Source of the DNA: Moraxella pluranimalium
GTDB lineage: Bacteria; Pseudomonadota; Gammaproteobacteria; Pseudomonadales; Moraxellaceae
Direction: 5' to 3'
Length of the DNA stretch: 62,196 bases
NCBI RefSeq assembly: GCF_002014825.1
Contig: NZ_MUYU01000026.1
Span: 1 to 62,196, forward strand
The notes under the pieces are model-generated. The model had not been told where the DNA came from and made no database searches. It worked only from the letters and a program-made list of their open reading frames with translations. The position numbers were made by a program, and so were the translations under genes. Below are positions 9,701-18,204 of the stretch, piece after piece (the stretch's first letter is position 1; every line of letters begins with the position of its first letter).

Positions 9701-10379
9701 TAGCCAAAAACGAGAAGACATCAAAGCGCAAATCGCCAAGCTTGGCGCGGTAAACCTAGCCGCCGCCGCCGAGCTTGCCGAGATTGAGGCGCGTGTATCA
9801 CCGATGGATGAGCAAATCCAAGACATCACCGACAGTATGAAAAAGCTTGAAGATGCCATCAAAGCGATTGATGAGAAGACCAAATCGCTGTTTTTGACGG
9901 CATTGAATGCGGTGAATAAAGAGCTTAATGCCTTATTTTCTAAGGTGTTTGGCGGTGGTCAAGCAAGCTTAAGCCTAATGGAAGATGAGAGTCTATCCAA
10001 GGCGGATAAATGGCGGGCAGGGCTTGTGCTGATGGCACAGCCAAAAGGCAAGAAAAACTCACGCCTAGCGGTATTATCTGGCGGTGAGAAGACCTTGACG
10101 GCATTAAGTCTAATCTTTGCGATTTTTAAACAGCATCCAGCGCCGTTTTGTGTGCTTGATGAAGTGGATGCGCCGCTTGATGATGCCAATGTCGGACGCT
10201 TTACGGGACTGATTCATGAACTGGCGGATGATGTGCAGTTTATCTTTATTAGTCATAATAAGCTTGCCATGCAAATTGCCGATGAGCTCAAAGGCATCAC
10301 CATGCCGACAGCAGGGATTTCAAGCCTTGTGACGGTCAATCTAGAAGAGGCGGAGCAATATTTGGAGCCGACGGTTTAA
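6759..10379 (+). CDS. smc: chromosome segregation ATPase SMC
   Basis: Condensin core ATPase that dimerises through its hinge and extrudes DNA loops during chromosome segregation. 1206 residues from the ATG giving MRLKSLKLAGFKSFA; the open frame extends 34 codons upstream but lacks conservation. Walker A GPNGCGKSN is at 31-39, followed by a long coiled coil (about 170-500), a globular hinge (about 530-690), a second coiled coil (about 720-1050), the ABC signature LSGGEK at 1106-1111 and Walker B CVLDEVDAP with catalytic Glu1135. Its presence (not MukB) fits Moraxellaceae. In Pseudomonas and Acinetobacter zipA follows smc; here rpsB does. Confidence 0.97.
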   Translation: MRLKSLKLAGFKSFANPTTFTFKHDITAIVGPNGCGKSNVIDAIRWVLGETSAKQLRGGAMSDVIFAGVEGRAAKSLASVELVFEHTQDETHGIRHELNLYQELSLRRQVTKDGKSDYFINGQRVRRRDVVDVFLGTGLGARSYAVIEQGMIGRIVESSPMQLREFIEEGAGVSRYQVRRADTEKKLAETRDNLERLSDLQGELKKQQKTLIRQAESAKQYQALSDELQALHRDDLVRRLFEAWQYHELKKGEQGKSSDELAKLEMEVTRVRRELDALSARVAEGQWLKDEARDKYHNAQMAEQSAQHNFYTVNSELAQSDEKITRLMAQHQEALANIEHATAELAEIDSQLANITPDTMALEQAVNDAKQVLSDAQEAWQKQRDELSAITQDKNNLDNRKKLAESQIARLKDAQIKWQKRSDALDAEQASFVDIKQEQTEQKAYQEQIANLKLKLDNLSDHDELKSRHDTLSDAVKALQASTQAQEKRHAVLMGEYDILHKLVHTPTTNQNSAAAGDNNDLQDLPSLESSLMPSSAGHEYASVLDQFLGFWLGAKLSAQLPMAQTQSAPAKDGVNLLLKSGKKSDTAITTSAIMASDAIAKLPKAISGRLIRLDQLFSTPTLEIFGRTFLYTGDDALDEMDTSQLIGVMILTKTGWLIGSFGMVHISRFGETGSQFLAQKQAHIERLAVLEDELNTLEDALGADQKQLKTQQNLLEQTKIELEEVIAQKTATTAQLHSAEKALTTLTAKLEADKIRRDNHAKNRQALDDERAEHQKEMSELDAQMSEYQAQLTEFAPRFEMANQAMTVLTTRIDEANQLVKTKNDAYQAMQLKFGTLSQSKTHAERLLDMAKNSATQTTADIEVTKKHQETLQEKLPKLEEAFKAAKMMSHELKISSDEYEAAAKALQIAQTKLQDELTEAHGKFATAQAQSAQISADAAVGESRMQDLGDELLRFDEGFNLPATLAEFRANPNQQFIDHSQKREDIKAQIAKLGAVNLAAAAELAEIEARVSPMDEQIQDITDSMKKLEDAIKAIDEKTKSLFLTALNAVNKELNALFSKVFGGGQASLSLMEDESLSKADKWRAGLVLMAQPKGKKNSRLAVLSGGEKTLTALSLIFAIFKQHPAPFCVLDEVDAPLDDANVGRFTGLIHELADDVQFIFISHNKLAMQIADELKGITMPTAGISSLVTVNLEEAEQYLEPTV

Positions 10380-10429
10380 GTGTTGGATGTCGATTAAAGA
10401 TGGCTCGGATTTTATGGTGATTGAGCTTG

Positions 10430-10465
10430 TGCCACAAAAGTGATATTAACACCACTTTTGTGGCA
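10430..10465 (+). terminator. hairpin after smc
   Basis: Perfect inverted repeat GCCACAAAAGTG (10431-10442) / CACTTTTGTGGC (10453-10464) with a 10-base loop. No T-tract follows, so it may be a weak terminator or an RNA end-protecting hairpin. Confidence 0.5.
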
Positions 10466-10521
10466 TATATTTAGACATTGAAATTCAATCATTATAACCG
10501 CTAATTTAGAGATAAATTAGC

Positions 10522-10550
10522 TTGGCTTTTCGTGCAATTTTTGCTATAAT
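10522..10550 (+). promoter_or_regulatory. sigma-70 promoter of rpsB-tsf
   Basis: TTGGCT at 10522-10527, a 17-base spacer, and an extended -10 TGCTATAAT ending at 10550. This is one of the best-formed promoters in the window and is about 200 bases upstream of rpsB. Confidence 0.75.
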
Positions 10551-10556
10551 AATGCG

Positions 10557-10754
10557 TCCATTTTTATAAATGGGCGTATTTTTTTAATTTAACTTTACAC
10601 TACACACACGAAATTTACCCAAGCATCTGCTTGCGGTGTGTTGAATATCGGGGTGTCTATGAGCTTGAATAATTTAGCCAAACCGCTAGATGCGTGCTGA
10701 TAGATTCGGTATTTTTGATTTCGTGGAGGCGTAACCCAAACTTTAGGAACTCTT
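10557..10754 (+). promoter_or_regulatory. long 5' leader of rpsB, possible S2 autoregulatory element
   Basis: The ~200-base leader begins with CCATTT-TTAT-AAATGG and contains complementary segments (ACGAAAT near 10608 and ATTTCGT near 10718), so a long-range stem can enclose a structured core. Gammaproteobacterial rpsB leaders are known to bind S2 and repress rpsB-tsf. That this leader does so is inferred from position, length and pairing potential. Confidence 0.45.
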
Positions 10755-11501
10755 ATGTCAGACAAGAACCCAACTCAAATCTCAATGCGTGACTTGCTAG
10801 AAGCAGGTGCTCACTTCGGTCACCAAACTCGTTTTTGGAACCCAAAAATGAGCCAATACATCTTTGGTGCTCGTAACCGCATTCACATCATCAACCTTGA
10901 GCACACTGTTAAGCAGTTCAACGAAGCACTAACTTTCGTGAACAAGCAAGCAGCAGCTCGCAACAAGATTTTGTTCGTTGGTACTAAGCGTGCAGCATCT
11001 GCGGTCATCCGTGAGCAAGCACAACGCGCTGGTATGCCATATGTTGACCATCGTTGGTTGGGCGGTATGCTAACTAACTGGAAAACGCTTCGCCAGTCAA
11101 TCACTCGTCTAAAAGAACTTGAAAAGCAAGCTGAAGACGGTACTTTTGCTAAGCTAACCAAGCGTGAAGCACTTGAGCGTACTCGCCAAATGGAAAAACT
11201 AGAGCGTGCTCTAGGTGGTATCAAAGACATGGGCGGTCTGCCAGATGCGCTATTTGTCGTTGACGTTGACCACGAAGCGATTGCAATCAAAGAAGCCAAA
11301 AACCTTGGTATCCCTGTTATCGGTATCGTTGATACCAACTCAAACCCAGACAATGTTGACTATGTCATCGCGGCGAACGACGACGCAATCCGTGCCGTTA
11401 ATCTATATGTAACTGCTATGGCTGATGCTATCATCGCTGGTAAAGAGTATGCAAAAACTCAAGGCGGCGCACAAGCAGAAGCAGTAGAAGCTGCTGAATA
11501 A
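10755..11501 (+). CDS. rpsB: 30S ribosomal protein S2
   Basis: Small-subunit protein S2, near the head-body junction on the solvent side of the 30S subunit. 248 residues, close to the usual 240-250. [18 protein letters not shown] at the N-terminus is the family signature, and GTKRAA and [10 protein letters not shown] follow. The start ATG is 10755, preceded by GGAACT. It heads the standard rpsB-tsf pair. Codon use is strongly biased (many GCA, GGT, CGT), as expected for a highly expressed gene. A hairpin between rpsB and tsf may set the ratio of S2 to EF-Ts. Confidence 0.98.
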   Translation: MSDKNPTQISMRDLLEAGAHFGHQTRFWNPKMSQYIFGARNRIHIINLEHTVKQFNEALTFVNKQAAARNKILFVGTKRAASAVIREQAQRAGMPYVDHRWLGGMLTNWKTLRQSITRLKELEKQAEDGTFAKLTKREALERTRQMEKLERALGGIKDMGGLPDALFVVDVDHEAIAIKEAKNLGIPVIGIVDTNSNPDNVDYVIAANDDAIRAVNLYVTAMADAIIAGKEYAKTQGGAQAEAVEAAE

Positions 11502-11518
11502 GCCCAAGTTTTGGCACT

Positions 11519-11555
11519 AAGCAATATTGATACAATCATTGATACAGTATTGCTT
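11519..11555 (+). terminator. hairpin between rpsB and tsf, possible attenuator
   Basis: AAGCAATA (11519-11526) and TATTGCTT (11548-11555) form a stem whose loop contains a direct repeat, ATTGATACA. There is no T-tract, so partial read-through or RNA processing is more likely than full termination. Confidence 0.45.
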
Positions 11556-11642
11556 GACACAATTTGGTCATAAAACTGTGCTATGATGGCTTGGTCAAAC
11601 AAGCCATCATTCAAACTCATTGATAATTCAAAGGTAATCCAA

Positions 11643-12521
11643 ATGACTCAAGTTTCTGCAAAGCTTGTAAAAGAATTGCGTGACCGTACCGGTCTTGGCA
11701 TGATGGAGTGCAAAAAAGCACTAGAAGAAGCAAATGGTGACATCGAACTTGCGATTGACAACCTACGCAAATCAGGTCAAGCCAAAGCTGCCAAAAAAGC
11801 TGGCAACATCGCTGCTGACGGTGCTATCGTTATCGCTCAAGGCGAAGGCAAAGCACTACTTCTAGAAGTAAACTGCCAAACTGACTTCGTTGCAAAAGAC
11901 GAAAACTTCACCGTATTTGCAAACAAAGTTGCTGAATTGGCACTAGCGAACAACACCACTGATGTTGAAGCAATTTCAGCACTACCATATGGCGACGGCG
12001 CATCTGTTGAAGAAGCTCGTATCGCTTTGGTTCAAAAAATCGGTGAAAACATCCAAGTTCGCCGTGCAGAAGTCATCGAAGGTGCTAACCTTGCTGCATA
12101 CCGTCACGGTCTGCGCATCGGCGTTGTTGTATCTTTCGAAGGTGGCAACGAAGAAGTTGGTAAAGCTGTCGCAATGCAAGTGGCTGCATTCAACCCACTA
12201 GCAGTCAACGAAGCTGATGTACCAGCTGACATCCTAGCTCGCGAAAAAGACATCATCGAAGCCAAAGCTAAAGAATCTGGCAAGCCAGAAGCAGTGGTTG
12301 AGAAGATGATCACTGGCGGTATCCAAAAATACCTAAACGAAGTAACTTTGGTTAATCAACCATATGTTATGGACAATGAAAAGAAAGTTGGCGATGTCCT
12401 AAAAGCTGAAGGTGCAACTGTTGTTAGCTTCAAGCGTCTTGAAGTTGGCGAAGGCATCGAGAAGAAGCAAGAAGACTTCGCTGCTGAAGTTGCTGCTGCT
12501 CAAGCTGCTGCACAAGCATAA
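11643..12521 (+). CDS. tsf: elongation factor Ts
   Basis: Guanine-nucleotide exchange factor that regenerates EF-Tu-GTP during translation. 292 residues. The N-terminal UBA-like domain begins [20 protein letters not shown], with [14 protein letters not shown]; the EF-Tu contact motif [10 protein letters not shown] is around 80-89. The start at ATG 11643 gives the conserved N-terminus, while 20 extra in-frame upstream codons do not. Codon bias matches rpsB. The C-terminus is alanine/glutamine-rich (AAAQAAAQA). It is followed by a strong terminator. Confidence 0.97.
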   Translation: MTQVSAKLVKELRDRTGLGMMECKKALEEANGDIELAIDNLRKSGQAKAAKKAGNIAADGAIVIAQGEGKALLLEVNCQTDFVAKDENFTVFANKVAELALANNTTDVEAISALPYGDGASVEEARIALVQKIGENIQVRRAEVIEGANLAAYRHGLRIGVVVSFEGGNEEVGKAVAMQVAAFNPLAVNEADVPADILAREKDIIEAKAKESGKPEAVVEKMITGGIQKYLNEVTLVNQPYVMDNEKKVGDVLKAEGATVVSFKRLEVGEGIEKKQEDFAAEVAAAQAAAQA

Positions 12522-12540
12522 TTTGCTTTTTGCAAATCAT

Positions 12541-12572
12541 AAAGCTCAGTTCATTGAACTGGGCTTTTTTGG
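12541..12572 (+). terminator. rho-independent terminator of tsf
   Basis: AAGCTCAGTTC-ATT-GAACTGGGCTT followed by TTTT. Confidence 0.85.
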
Positions 12573-12575
12573 TAT

Positions 12576-12604
12576 TTGTAAAACTTGTGTAATCAGAGTA
12601 AAAT
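12576..12604 (+). promoter_or_regulatory. promoter of pyrE
   Basis: TTGTAA at 12576-12581, a 17-base spacer and TAAAAT at 12599-12604, 34 bases before the pyrE ATG. No pyrimidine attenuator was seen between them. Confidence 0.6.
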
Positions 12605-12637
12605 AGCCATAATTTATGCCATCAGTTAGGAAATATC

Positions 12638-13291
12638 ATGCAAGCATTCAACCCACAAGCATTTATTGAAGTTGCTCTAAAAAACAATGTACTTAGATTT
12701 GGTGAATTTACCCTAAAATCAGGCCGTGTCAGCCCGTATTTTTTTAATGCAGGTCTGCTATCGACAGGCGAGCTACTCAGCGTACTTGCCACAGGCTATG
12801 CTGATGCACTGGCAAAGCAGGCAAATACCGATGATTTGGTGATTTTTGGGGCGGCGTACAAGGGCATTCCATTTGTAGCGGCGACCGCTCAAGCTTTGTG
12901 GGCACAACACGGCATCAATGCCAACTGGGGCTACAACCGCAAAGAAGCCAAAGATCATGGCGAAGGCGGTATGCTCGTGGGTGCTGACTTATCAGGCAAA
13001 AAAGTCTGGGTCATTGATGATGTGATGACCGCAGGCACGGCGATGCGTGAAGTGGTTGAGATTTTGGATAAAGCAGGGGCAAGTGTCGCAGGTATCATTG
13101 TTGCACTTGACCGCAAAGAAAAAGGTCAGGGCGATAAATCTGCTATCCAAGAGCTTGGCGAGAGTCTTGGCGTGCCCGTATTGGCATTGGTGACGATGGA
13201 TGACATCACTGATTATGTTGCCAATCACGGTACGGCTGAGCAATTATCTGCGATGCAAGCCTATCGCGCCCAGTATGGCATTGATGAATAA
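12638..13291 (+). CDS. pyrE: orotate phosphoribosyltransferase
   Basis: Transfers the ribose phosphate of PRPP to orotate, forming OMP in pyrimidine synthesis. 217 residues, the usual bacterial length. FGEFTLKSGRVSPYFFNAG (about 21-39) is the N-terminal family motif, YNRKEAKDHGEGG the flexible catalytic loop, and VWVIDDVMTAGTAMRE the PRPP-binding motif. Start ATG at 12638 behind AGGAAATATC. It has its own promoter after the tsf terminator. gshB follows 27 bases downstream and may be co-transcribed. Confidence 0.97.
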   Translation: MQAFNPQAFIEVALKNNVLRFGEFTLKSGRVSPYFFNAGLLSTGELLSVLATGYADALAKQANTDDLVIFGAAYKGIPFVAATAQALWAQHGINANWGYNRKEAKDHGEGGMLVGADLSGKKVWVIDDVMTAGTAMREVVEILDKAGASVAGIIVALDRKEKGQGDKSAIQELGESLGVPVLALVTMDDITDYVANHGTAEQLSAMQAYRAQYGIDE

Positions 13292-13318
13292 TGATTAATT
13301 AACCAAAAAGATATGATT

Positions 13319-14275
13319 ATGAAAAAACTGAATTTTTTGATCGTCATGGATGAGATTGCGACGATTAATTATAAAAAAGACACAAGCCTTGCGATGGCGT
13401 GGGCGATATCTGAGCGTGGGCATGGGCTAAGCTATTGTAAAATCGATGATTTATGGCTTGATCGTGGTGAATTGCAAATCGATGCCAAGCCTTTGGCGGT
13501 GTATCGCAATCCTGAGCATTTTTATGAGCTTGGCGAGATGGCAACCGTGCCTGCTACCGCATTCGATGTGATTTTGATGCGTAAAGACCCACCTTTTGAC
13601 ATGAAATTTTTGTACGCTTTGCACCTGCTTGACTATGCCAAGCGTGCAGGCGTGTGGGTGGTCAATGATCCGCAGTCGGTCAAGGACTGCAACGAGAAGT
13701 TATTTGCCACGCAGTTTAGCGATCTGATGTCACCGACGATCGTCACCAATAAGCAATCACACATCCGAGCGTTTATCCAAGAGCATGGCGATGTGATTGT
13801 CAAGCCGCTTGACGGCATGGGCGGTATGGGGATTTTTCGTTTGACGGCGGATAGTCCCAATATCGGTGCGACGCTTGAGATGCTGACCGAGCTTGGTACA
13901 TTGCCAATTATGGCACAAAAATACATTCCTGCTATCACCGAAGGCGATAAGCGAGTGCTGATTGTCGGTGGCAAGCCTGTGGATTATTGCTTGGCTCGTA
14001 TTCCAAGCACGGGCGAGACACGGGGCAATCTGGCTGCTGGTGGGCGTGGTGTAGCGATGCCGCTGAGTGAGCGTGAACGAGCGCTTGCGATGGCGATTGC
14101 ACCGACTTTGCTTGAAAAGGGGCTGTATTTTGTCGGTCTGGATGTCATTGGTGGCTTGATTACCGAGATTAATGTCACAAGCCCAACTTGCGTGCGTGAG
14201 ATTGATGATCAATGTGGTACGCAGATTGCCGTTGATTTTATTGAATTTATCGAAAATCGCTTGGCTGTGGCATAG
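13319..14275 (+). CDS. gshB: glutathione synthetase
   Basis: ATP-grasp ligase joining gamma-glutamylcysteine and glycine to make glutathione. 318 residues. N-terminal domain MKKLNFLIVMDEIATINYKK, then VNDPQSVKDCNEKL, the ATP-grasp loop VKPLDGMGGMGIFR, and the C-terminal ITEINVTSPTCVREID with Mg-binding residues. I use the second ATG (13319), about 8 bases from AAAAAG; the first ATG is only 2 bases from it. The window also holds glyoxalase I, a glutathione-dependent enzyme, although not adjacent. Confidence 0.96.
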   Translation: MKKLNFLIVMDEIATINYKKDTSLAMAWAISERGHGLSYCKIDDLWLDRGELQIDAKPLAVYRNPEHFYELGEMATVPATAFDVILMRKDPPFDMKFLYALHLLDYAKRAGVWVVNDPQSVKDCNEKLFATQFSDLMSPTIVTNKQSHIRAFIQEHGDVIVKPLDGMGGMGIFRLTADSPNIGATLEMLTELGTLPIMAQKYIPAITEGDKRVLIVGGKPVDYCLARIPSTGETRGNLAAGGRGVAMPLSERERALAMAIAPTLLEKGLYFVGLDVIGGLITEINVTSPTCVREIDDQCGTQIAVDFIEFIENRLAVA

Positions 14276-14416
14276 CTTTGACATGGCTTTAGTAAACAGC
14301 AACATTTACTCAATCACGGCAAGTTCATTGACAAAAAACTAAAGAAAATTTGCTTGAATTTGCCACAAAAGTCATTGAAAATAGATGGTTTTTAAGATGG
14401 CTTGATGGATAATTTT

Positions 14417-15505
14417 ATGACAAAAAAAATCAATGTGCTTATGATGGCGGCAGGCACGGGCGGCCATGTGTTTCCTGCGTTGGCAGTGGCGGATGAATTG
14501 GCGGCTCGTGGTGCGACCATTCATTGGCTTGGCACGCCGACAGGGATGGAGAATGATTTGGTCGCTAAGCACGGCTATCAGATGCATCATATCGAGATGC
14601 AGGGCCTTCGTGGCAAGGGTTTGGCTCGTATGGTGAAATTGCCCTTTATGCTGTTCAAGGCGGTGATGCAGGCTCGCCAAATCATCAGCGACCATGCCAT
14701 CGATGTGGTGGTGGGCTTTGGTGGTTATGTCACTGCACCGGGCGGATTGGCTGCCAAATTGAGCAAAAAACCGCTCATCATCCATGAACAAAACGCCATC
14801 GTCGGCATGAGTAACAAGAACCTAGCTCGCTATGCCGATAAGGTGCTACAAGCCTTTGATGGGGCGTTTGCTAGCGATGCCAAAGTCATCACGGTGGGCA
14901 ACCCTGTGCGTGATGCCATCATTCAAATCGCTCGCCCTGAAGTGCGCTATGATACCAATGATGACTCAGCGCTCAAGGTGCTGGTGGTGGGCGGTTCATT
15001 GGGTGCGATGGCAATCAACCAAGCAGTGGTTGAGATGCTTGATAAGGTTAATCGCCCAATCAGTCTGCGCCATCAATGTGGCAAGGATAATCATGAGCAG
15101 ATGCTCGTTGCCTATTCGCAGGCGGATATCGATACCACTAAGCATATCGTGGAGCTTAAGCCATTTATTGATGATATGGCAGCGGCGTATGCATGGGCAG
15201 ATGTGATTGTCTGCCGAGCAGGGGCGCTGACAGTGACCGAGATTCAGACGGCAGGCGTGGCGGCGATTTTTGTGCCACTACCGCACGCTGTGGACGACCA
15301 CCAAACCGCTAATGCCAAAGTGCTCGTGGATGCAGGGGCGGCGATTTTGATGCCGCAGTCTAGCTTATCAGGACAAGCACTTGCTGAGACGCTAGATAAG
15401 CTTGACCGTCGTCGCTGTCAAGAGATGGCAATCATCGCTCGTAGCCAAGCCAAAGCAGATGTGGCGCAAACCGTCGCTGATATCATTGAAAATAGCATTC
15501 GCTGA
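14417..15505 (+). CDS. murG: UDP-GlcNAc:undecaprenyl-PP-MurNAc-pentapeptide GlcNAc transferase
   Basis: Makes lipid II from lipid I at the cytoplasmic face of the inner membrane. 362 residues, GT28 fold. The glycine-rich loop MAAGTGGHVFPALAVAD is near the N-terminus, GFGGYVTAPGG in the first lobe, HEQNAIVGMSNK next, and VCRAGALTVTEIQTAGVAAI in the donor domain. I choose ATG 14417, about 7 bases after a GATGGAT site; in-frame TTG/ATG codons at 14402 and 14405 are alternatives. It starts the murG-murC-ddl-ftsQ-ftsA-ftsZ run, with murC 37 bases downstream. Confidence 0.96.
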   Translation: MTKKINVLMMAAGTGGHVFPALAVADELAARGATIHWLGTPTGMENDLVAKHGYQMHHIEMQGLRGKGLARMVKLPFMLFKAVMQARQIISDHAIDVVVGFGGYVTAPGGLAAKLSKKPLIIHEQNAIVGMSNKNLARYADKVLQAFDGAFASDAKVITVGNPVRDAIIQIARPEVRYDTNDDSALKVLVVGGSLGAMAINQAVVEMLDKVNRPISLRHQCGKDNHEQMLVAYSQADIDTTKHIVELKPFIDDMAAAYAWADVIVCRAGALTVTEIQTAGVAAIFVPLPHAVDDHQTANAKVLVDAGAAILMPQSSLSGQALAETLDKLDRRRCQEMAIIARSQAKADVAQTVADIIENSIR

Positions 15506-15542
15506 TTTATTTATTTAAAATTTATACACCAAAGGAATTACC

Positions 15543-16973
15543 ATGTCCAAAAAATCCCTGCCAAAACGCTTGATTGAAATCCCAGAAATGCGTCGCATCG
15601 AAACCATCCACTTCGTCGGTATCGGTGGGGCAGGGATGTGCGGTATCGCCGAAGTGCTTGCCAACCAAGGCTATAAGGTGACTGGCTCTGATATCAAAGC
15701 CAGTGCAGTCACTGAGCGTTTGGTCAGTCTAGGGGTGATTGTCTATATCGGTCATAATGCCAGCAATATCGACAATGCCGATGTGGTCGTGGTGTCATCA
15801 GCGATTGATAAGACCAACCCTGAGATTCAAGCGGCGCTTGCCGCTCGCTTACCTGTGGTACGCCGTGCTGATATGCTTGGCGAGCTGATGCGTTATCGTC
15901 ACAGTATCGCTGTGGCAGGGGCGCATGGCAAGACCACGACCACCAGTATGCTGACGATGATGCTGACCGAAGCGGGGCTTGACCCGACTTATGTTATCGG
16001 TGGTAAGCTCAACGCTTCAGGCAAAAATGCTGCACTTGGACAATCTCGCTATCTCGTTGCCGAAGCCGACGAATCAGATGCATCATTCTTGTCACTTCGT
16101 CCGATGGCGGCCATCGTCACCAATATCGACGAAGACCACATGGATACTTATGAAGGTAGCTTTGAAAAGCTTAAGCAAGCCTACATTCAGTTTCTACAAA
16201 ATATGCCATTTTATGGCTTGGCGGCCGTGTGTGGCGATGACGAAGTGCTATTTGGCATGATTGATGCCATTGCGCGTCCTGTGCTGACCTTTGGTCTAAA
16301 AGAGCACAATGATGTGCGCGCGGTGGATTTGGTGGTTGATGGTGCTAAGACGCACTTTACTGTCCTGCGTAAAGACCGTGAGCCACTGTCTTTGACACTC
16401 AATGTCCCGGGCGAGCACAATGTCTATAATGCACTTGCTGCCATCACGCTTGCCACTGATGAAGGCGTGGATGATGATGCTATCATTCGTGCGCTTGAGA
16501 AATTTGCCGGCGTGGGTCGCCGTTTTGAAAAACAAGCTCAAGTAGCCATTGATGATGGCGATGTGCTATTGATTGATGACTATGGTCATCACCCAACCGA
16601 AGTGGCAGCGACTATCAAAGCTGCTCGCCAAAGCTATCCTGACCGCCGCCTAGTGATGATGTTCCAGCCACATCGCTATAGCCGTACCCGTGATTGCTTT
16701 GATGACTTTGTCGATGTGCTATCAGCTGTCGATGAGCTGTTGTTATTGGATGTGTATTCAGCAGGTGAAGCGCCGATTGTCGGTGCGGACACGAAGGCTT
16801 TGGCTCGCAGTATCCGCCATCGTGGACAAGTTGAGCCGACTTTGGTCGATAAAAATGACTTGGCAAGCACCATGAAACGAGTGCTCAAATCCAATGACTT
16901 GCTCATCACCCAAGGGGCAGGCAATGTGGGGCAAATTTGCCTAGAATTGCGTGATAATAATCTATATCTATAA
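15543..16973 (+). CDS. murC: UDP-N-acetylmuramate--L-alanine ligase
   Basis: Adds L-Ala to UDP-MurNAc, the first amino acid of the peptidoglycan stem. 476 residues. A Rossmann N-terminal domain ([20 protein letters not shown]), the P-loop [16 protein letters not shown] near 120-135, [14 protein letters not shown] and the C-terminal [15 protein letters not shown] and FQPHRYSRT are standard Mur-ligase signatures. Start ATG 15543 behind AAGGAATTACC. Located between murG and ddl as in other gammaproteobacteria. Confidence 0.98.
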   Translation: MSKKSLPKRLIEIPEMRRIETIHFVGIGGAGMCGIAEVLANQGYKVTGSDIKASAVTERLVSLGVIVYIGHNASNIDNADVVVVSSAIDKTNPEIQAALAARLPVVRRADMLGELMRYRHSIAVAGAHGKTTTTSMLTMMLTEAGLDPTYVIGGKLNASGKNAALGQSRYLVAEADESDASFLSLRPMAAIVTNIDEDHMDTYEGSFEKLKQAYIQFLQNMPFYGLAAVCGDDEVLFGMIDAIARPVLTFGLKEHNDVRAVDLVVDGAKTHFTVLRKDREPLSLTLNVPGEHNVYNALAAITLATDEGVDDDAIIRALEKFAGVGRRFEKQAQVAIDDGDVLLIDDYGHHPTEVAATIKAARQSYPDRRLVMMFQPHRYSRTRDCFDDFVDVLSAVDELLLLDVYSAGEAPIVGADTKALARSIRHRGQVEPTLVDKNDLASTMKRVLKSNDLLITQGAGNVGQICLELRDNNLYL

Positions 16974-17014
16974 TGATGAATTATTTTAATAAATTTTAAT
17001 ATTGTGAGAGAATT

Positions 17015-17926
17015 ATGAGTATTGATGTAACCCAATTTGGCAAAGTTGCCGTCGTCTGCGGTGGCTTTAGTAGTGAGCGTGAAGTGTCATTGAACAGTGG
17101 TAAGGCGGTGCTTGATGCCTTGCTATCAAAGGGCGTGGATGCGCATCACTTTGACCCACAAGAAACCGACATCTCAAAACTGCGTGAATTTGACCGTGTG
17201 TTCAATGTGCTACACGGTACTTTTGGCGAAGATGGTAGCTTACAAGGGGTGCTTGATGGCTTTGGCATCCCTTATACAGGTTGCGGCGTGCTAGCATCTG
17301 CGATTGCGATGGATAAGTTTCGCTGCCGTCTGATTTGGCAGGGGTTTAATTTGCCAAATGTCCCTTATGTGGTGCTCGATGATAACAGCGATTTTGCAGC
17401 GGTTGAACAAGAGTTTGGCTTGCCACTATTTGTCAAGCCAGCCGCCGAAGGCTCAAGCGTGGGCGTGGTGATGGTCGAGAGTGCAGGCGAGCTTGCCAAA
17501 GTCTATCCGACACTCAAGCAGTATCACGGCGCAATCTTGGCTGAGCCTGCCATTACAGGCGGTGAATACGCTTGCTCTATCTTGGGTGATGAAGCCTTGC
17601 CAAGCATTCGCATCATCCCGACTGGCAAGTTCTATGACTATGAAGCCAAATACCTGCGCAATGACACGACTTATCAGTGCCCATCGGATTTGACCGACGA
17701 GCAAGAGCGTGAGATGCAAGAACTTGCCAAGCGTGCGTTCGCTGCCATCGATGGCAAGGGCTGGTCTCGTGTAGACTTCCTAAAAGGAGATGATGGCAAG
17801 CTGTATATCCTAGAGATTAATACCGTACCGGGCATGACAGACCATAGCCTTGTGCCGATGGCGGCAAAAGCTCGTGGCATGGATTTTGCGTCATTGTGCG
17901 TACAAATCTTGGCACAGACGCTATAA
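17015..17926 (+). CDS. ddl: D-alanine--D-alanine ligase
   Basis: ATP-grasp enzyme making the D-Ala-D-Ala dipeptide of the cell wall and the target of D-cycloserine. 303 residues, like DdlB. N-terminal VVCGGFSSEREVSLNSG, LHGTFGEDGSLQGVLDGF, the ATP-binding loop KPAAEGSSVGVVMV, and C-terminal ILEINTVPGMTDHSLVP. Start ATG 17015 after GAGAGAATT. 41 bases after murC and followed by a strong terminator, so ftsQ, ftsA and ftsZ probably depend on internal promoters. Confidence 0.98.
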   Translation: MSIDVTQFGKVAVVCGGFSSEREVSLNSGKAVLDALLSKGVDAHHFDPQETDISKLREFDRVFNVLHGTFGEDGSLQGVLDGFGIPYTGCGVLASAIAMDKFRCRLIWQGFNLPNVPYVVLDDNSDFAAVEQEFGLPLFVKPAAEGSSVGVVMVESAGELAKVYPTLKQYHGAILAEPAITGGEYACSILGDEALPSIRIIPTGKFYDYEAKYLRNDTTYQCPSDLTDEQEREMQELAKRAFAAIDGKGWSRVDFLKGDDGKLYILEINTVPGMTDHSLVPMAAKARGMDFASLCVQILAQTL

Positions 17927-17970
17927 TTTTATGATTTGAAATATTAATCAAAAATTATAAAAACTATCAA

Positions 17971-18007
17971 AAAACCCATCAATTATAGCGATTGTTGGGT
18001 TTTTTTA
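17971..18007 (+). terminator. rho-independent terminator of ddl
   Basis: AAACCCATCAAT-TATAGC-GATTGTTGGGTTT followed by T residues. It separates murG-murC-ddl from ftsQ. Confidence 0.8.
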
Positions 18008-18204
18008 TCGCTTGACATCCAGTAAAGTGTAACCTTGTGTAAAATATGGGGTTTTTGGGGATGTTTTTCCAATTTATATCTTTTACTTATTATAAAAATG
18101 CGTTAACATATGCTAATTTTCCCTAAGTCTTGCGATTTGGGGCGAAAAGTTGTTTTAATGATACCAAATCCAGTGATATTTTGGTAATTTTAGCTTAAGA
18201 TTTC

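Noticed and set aside
8783..9883. Long minus-strand open frames (87, 86 and 213 codons) inside smc
   Set aside because: They are Ser/Leu/Ala-rich mirrors of the coiled-coil codons of smc, with no ribosome binding sites or recognisable motifs.
10883..11353. 156-codon minus-strand frame inside rpsB
   Set aside because: Antisense shadow of a highly codon-biased ribosomal gene; no start signals.
11554..11587. TTGACA and TATGAT upstream of tsf as a promoter
   Set aside because: The spacing is 22 bases, outside the usable range.
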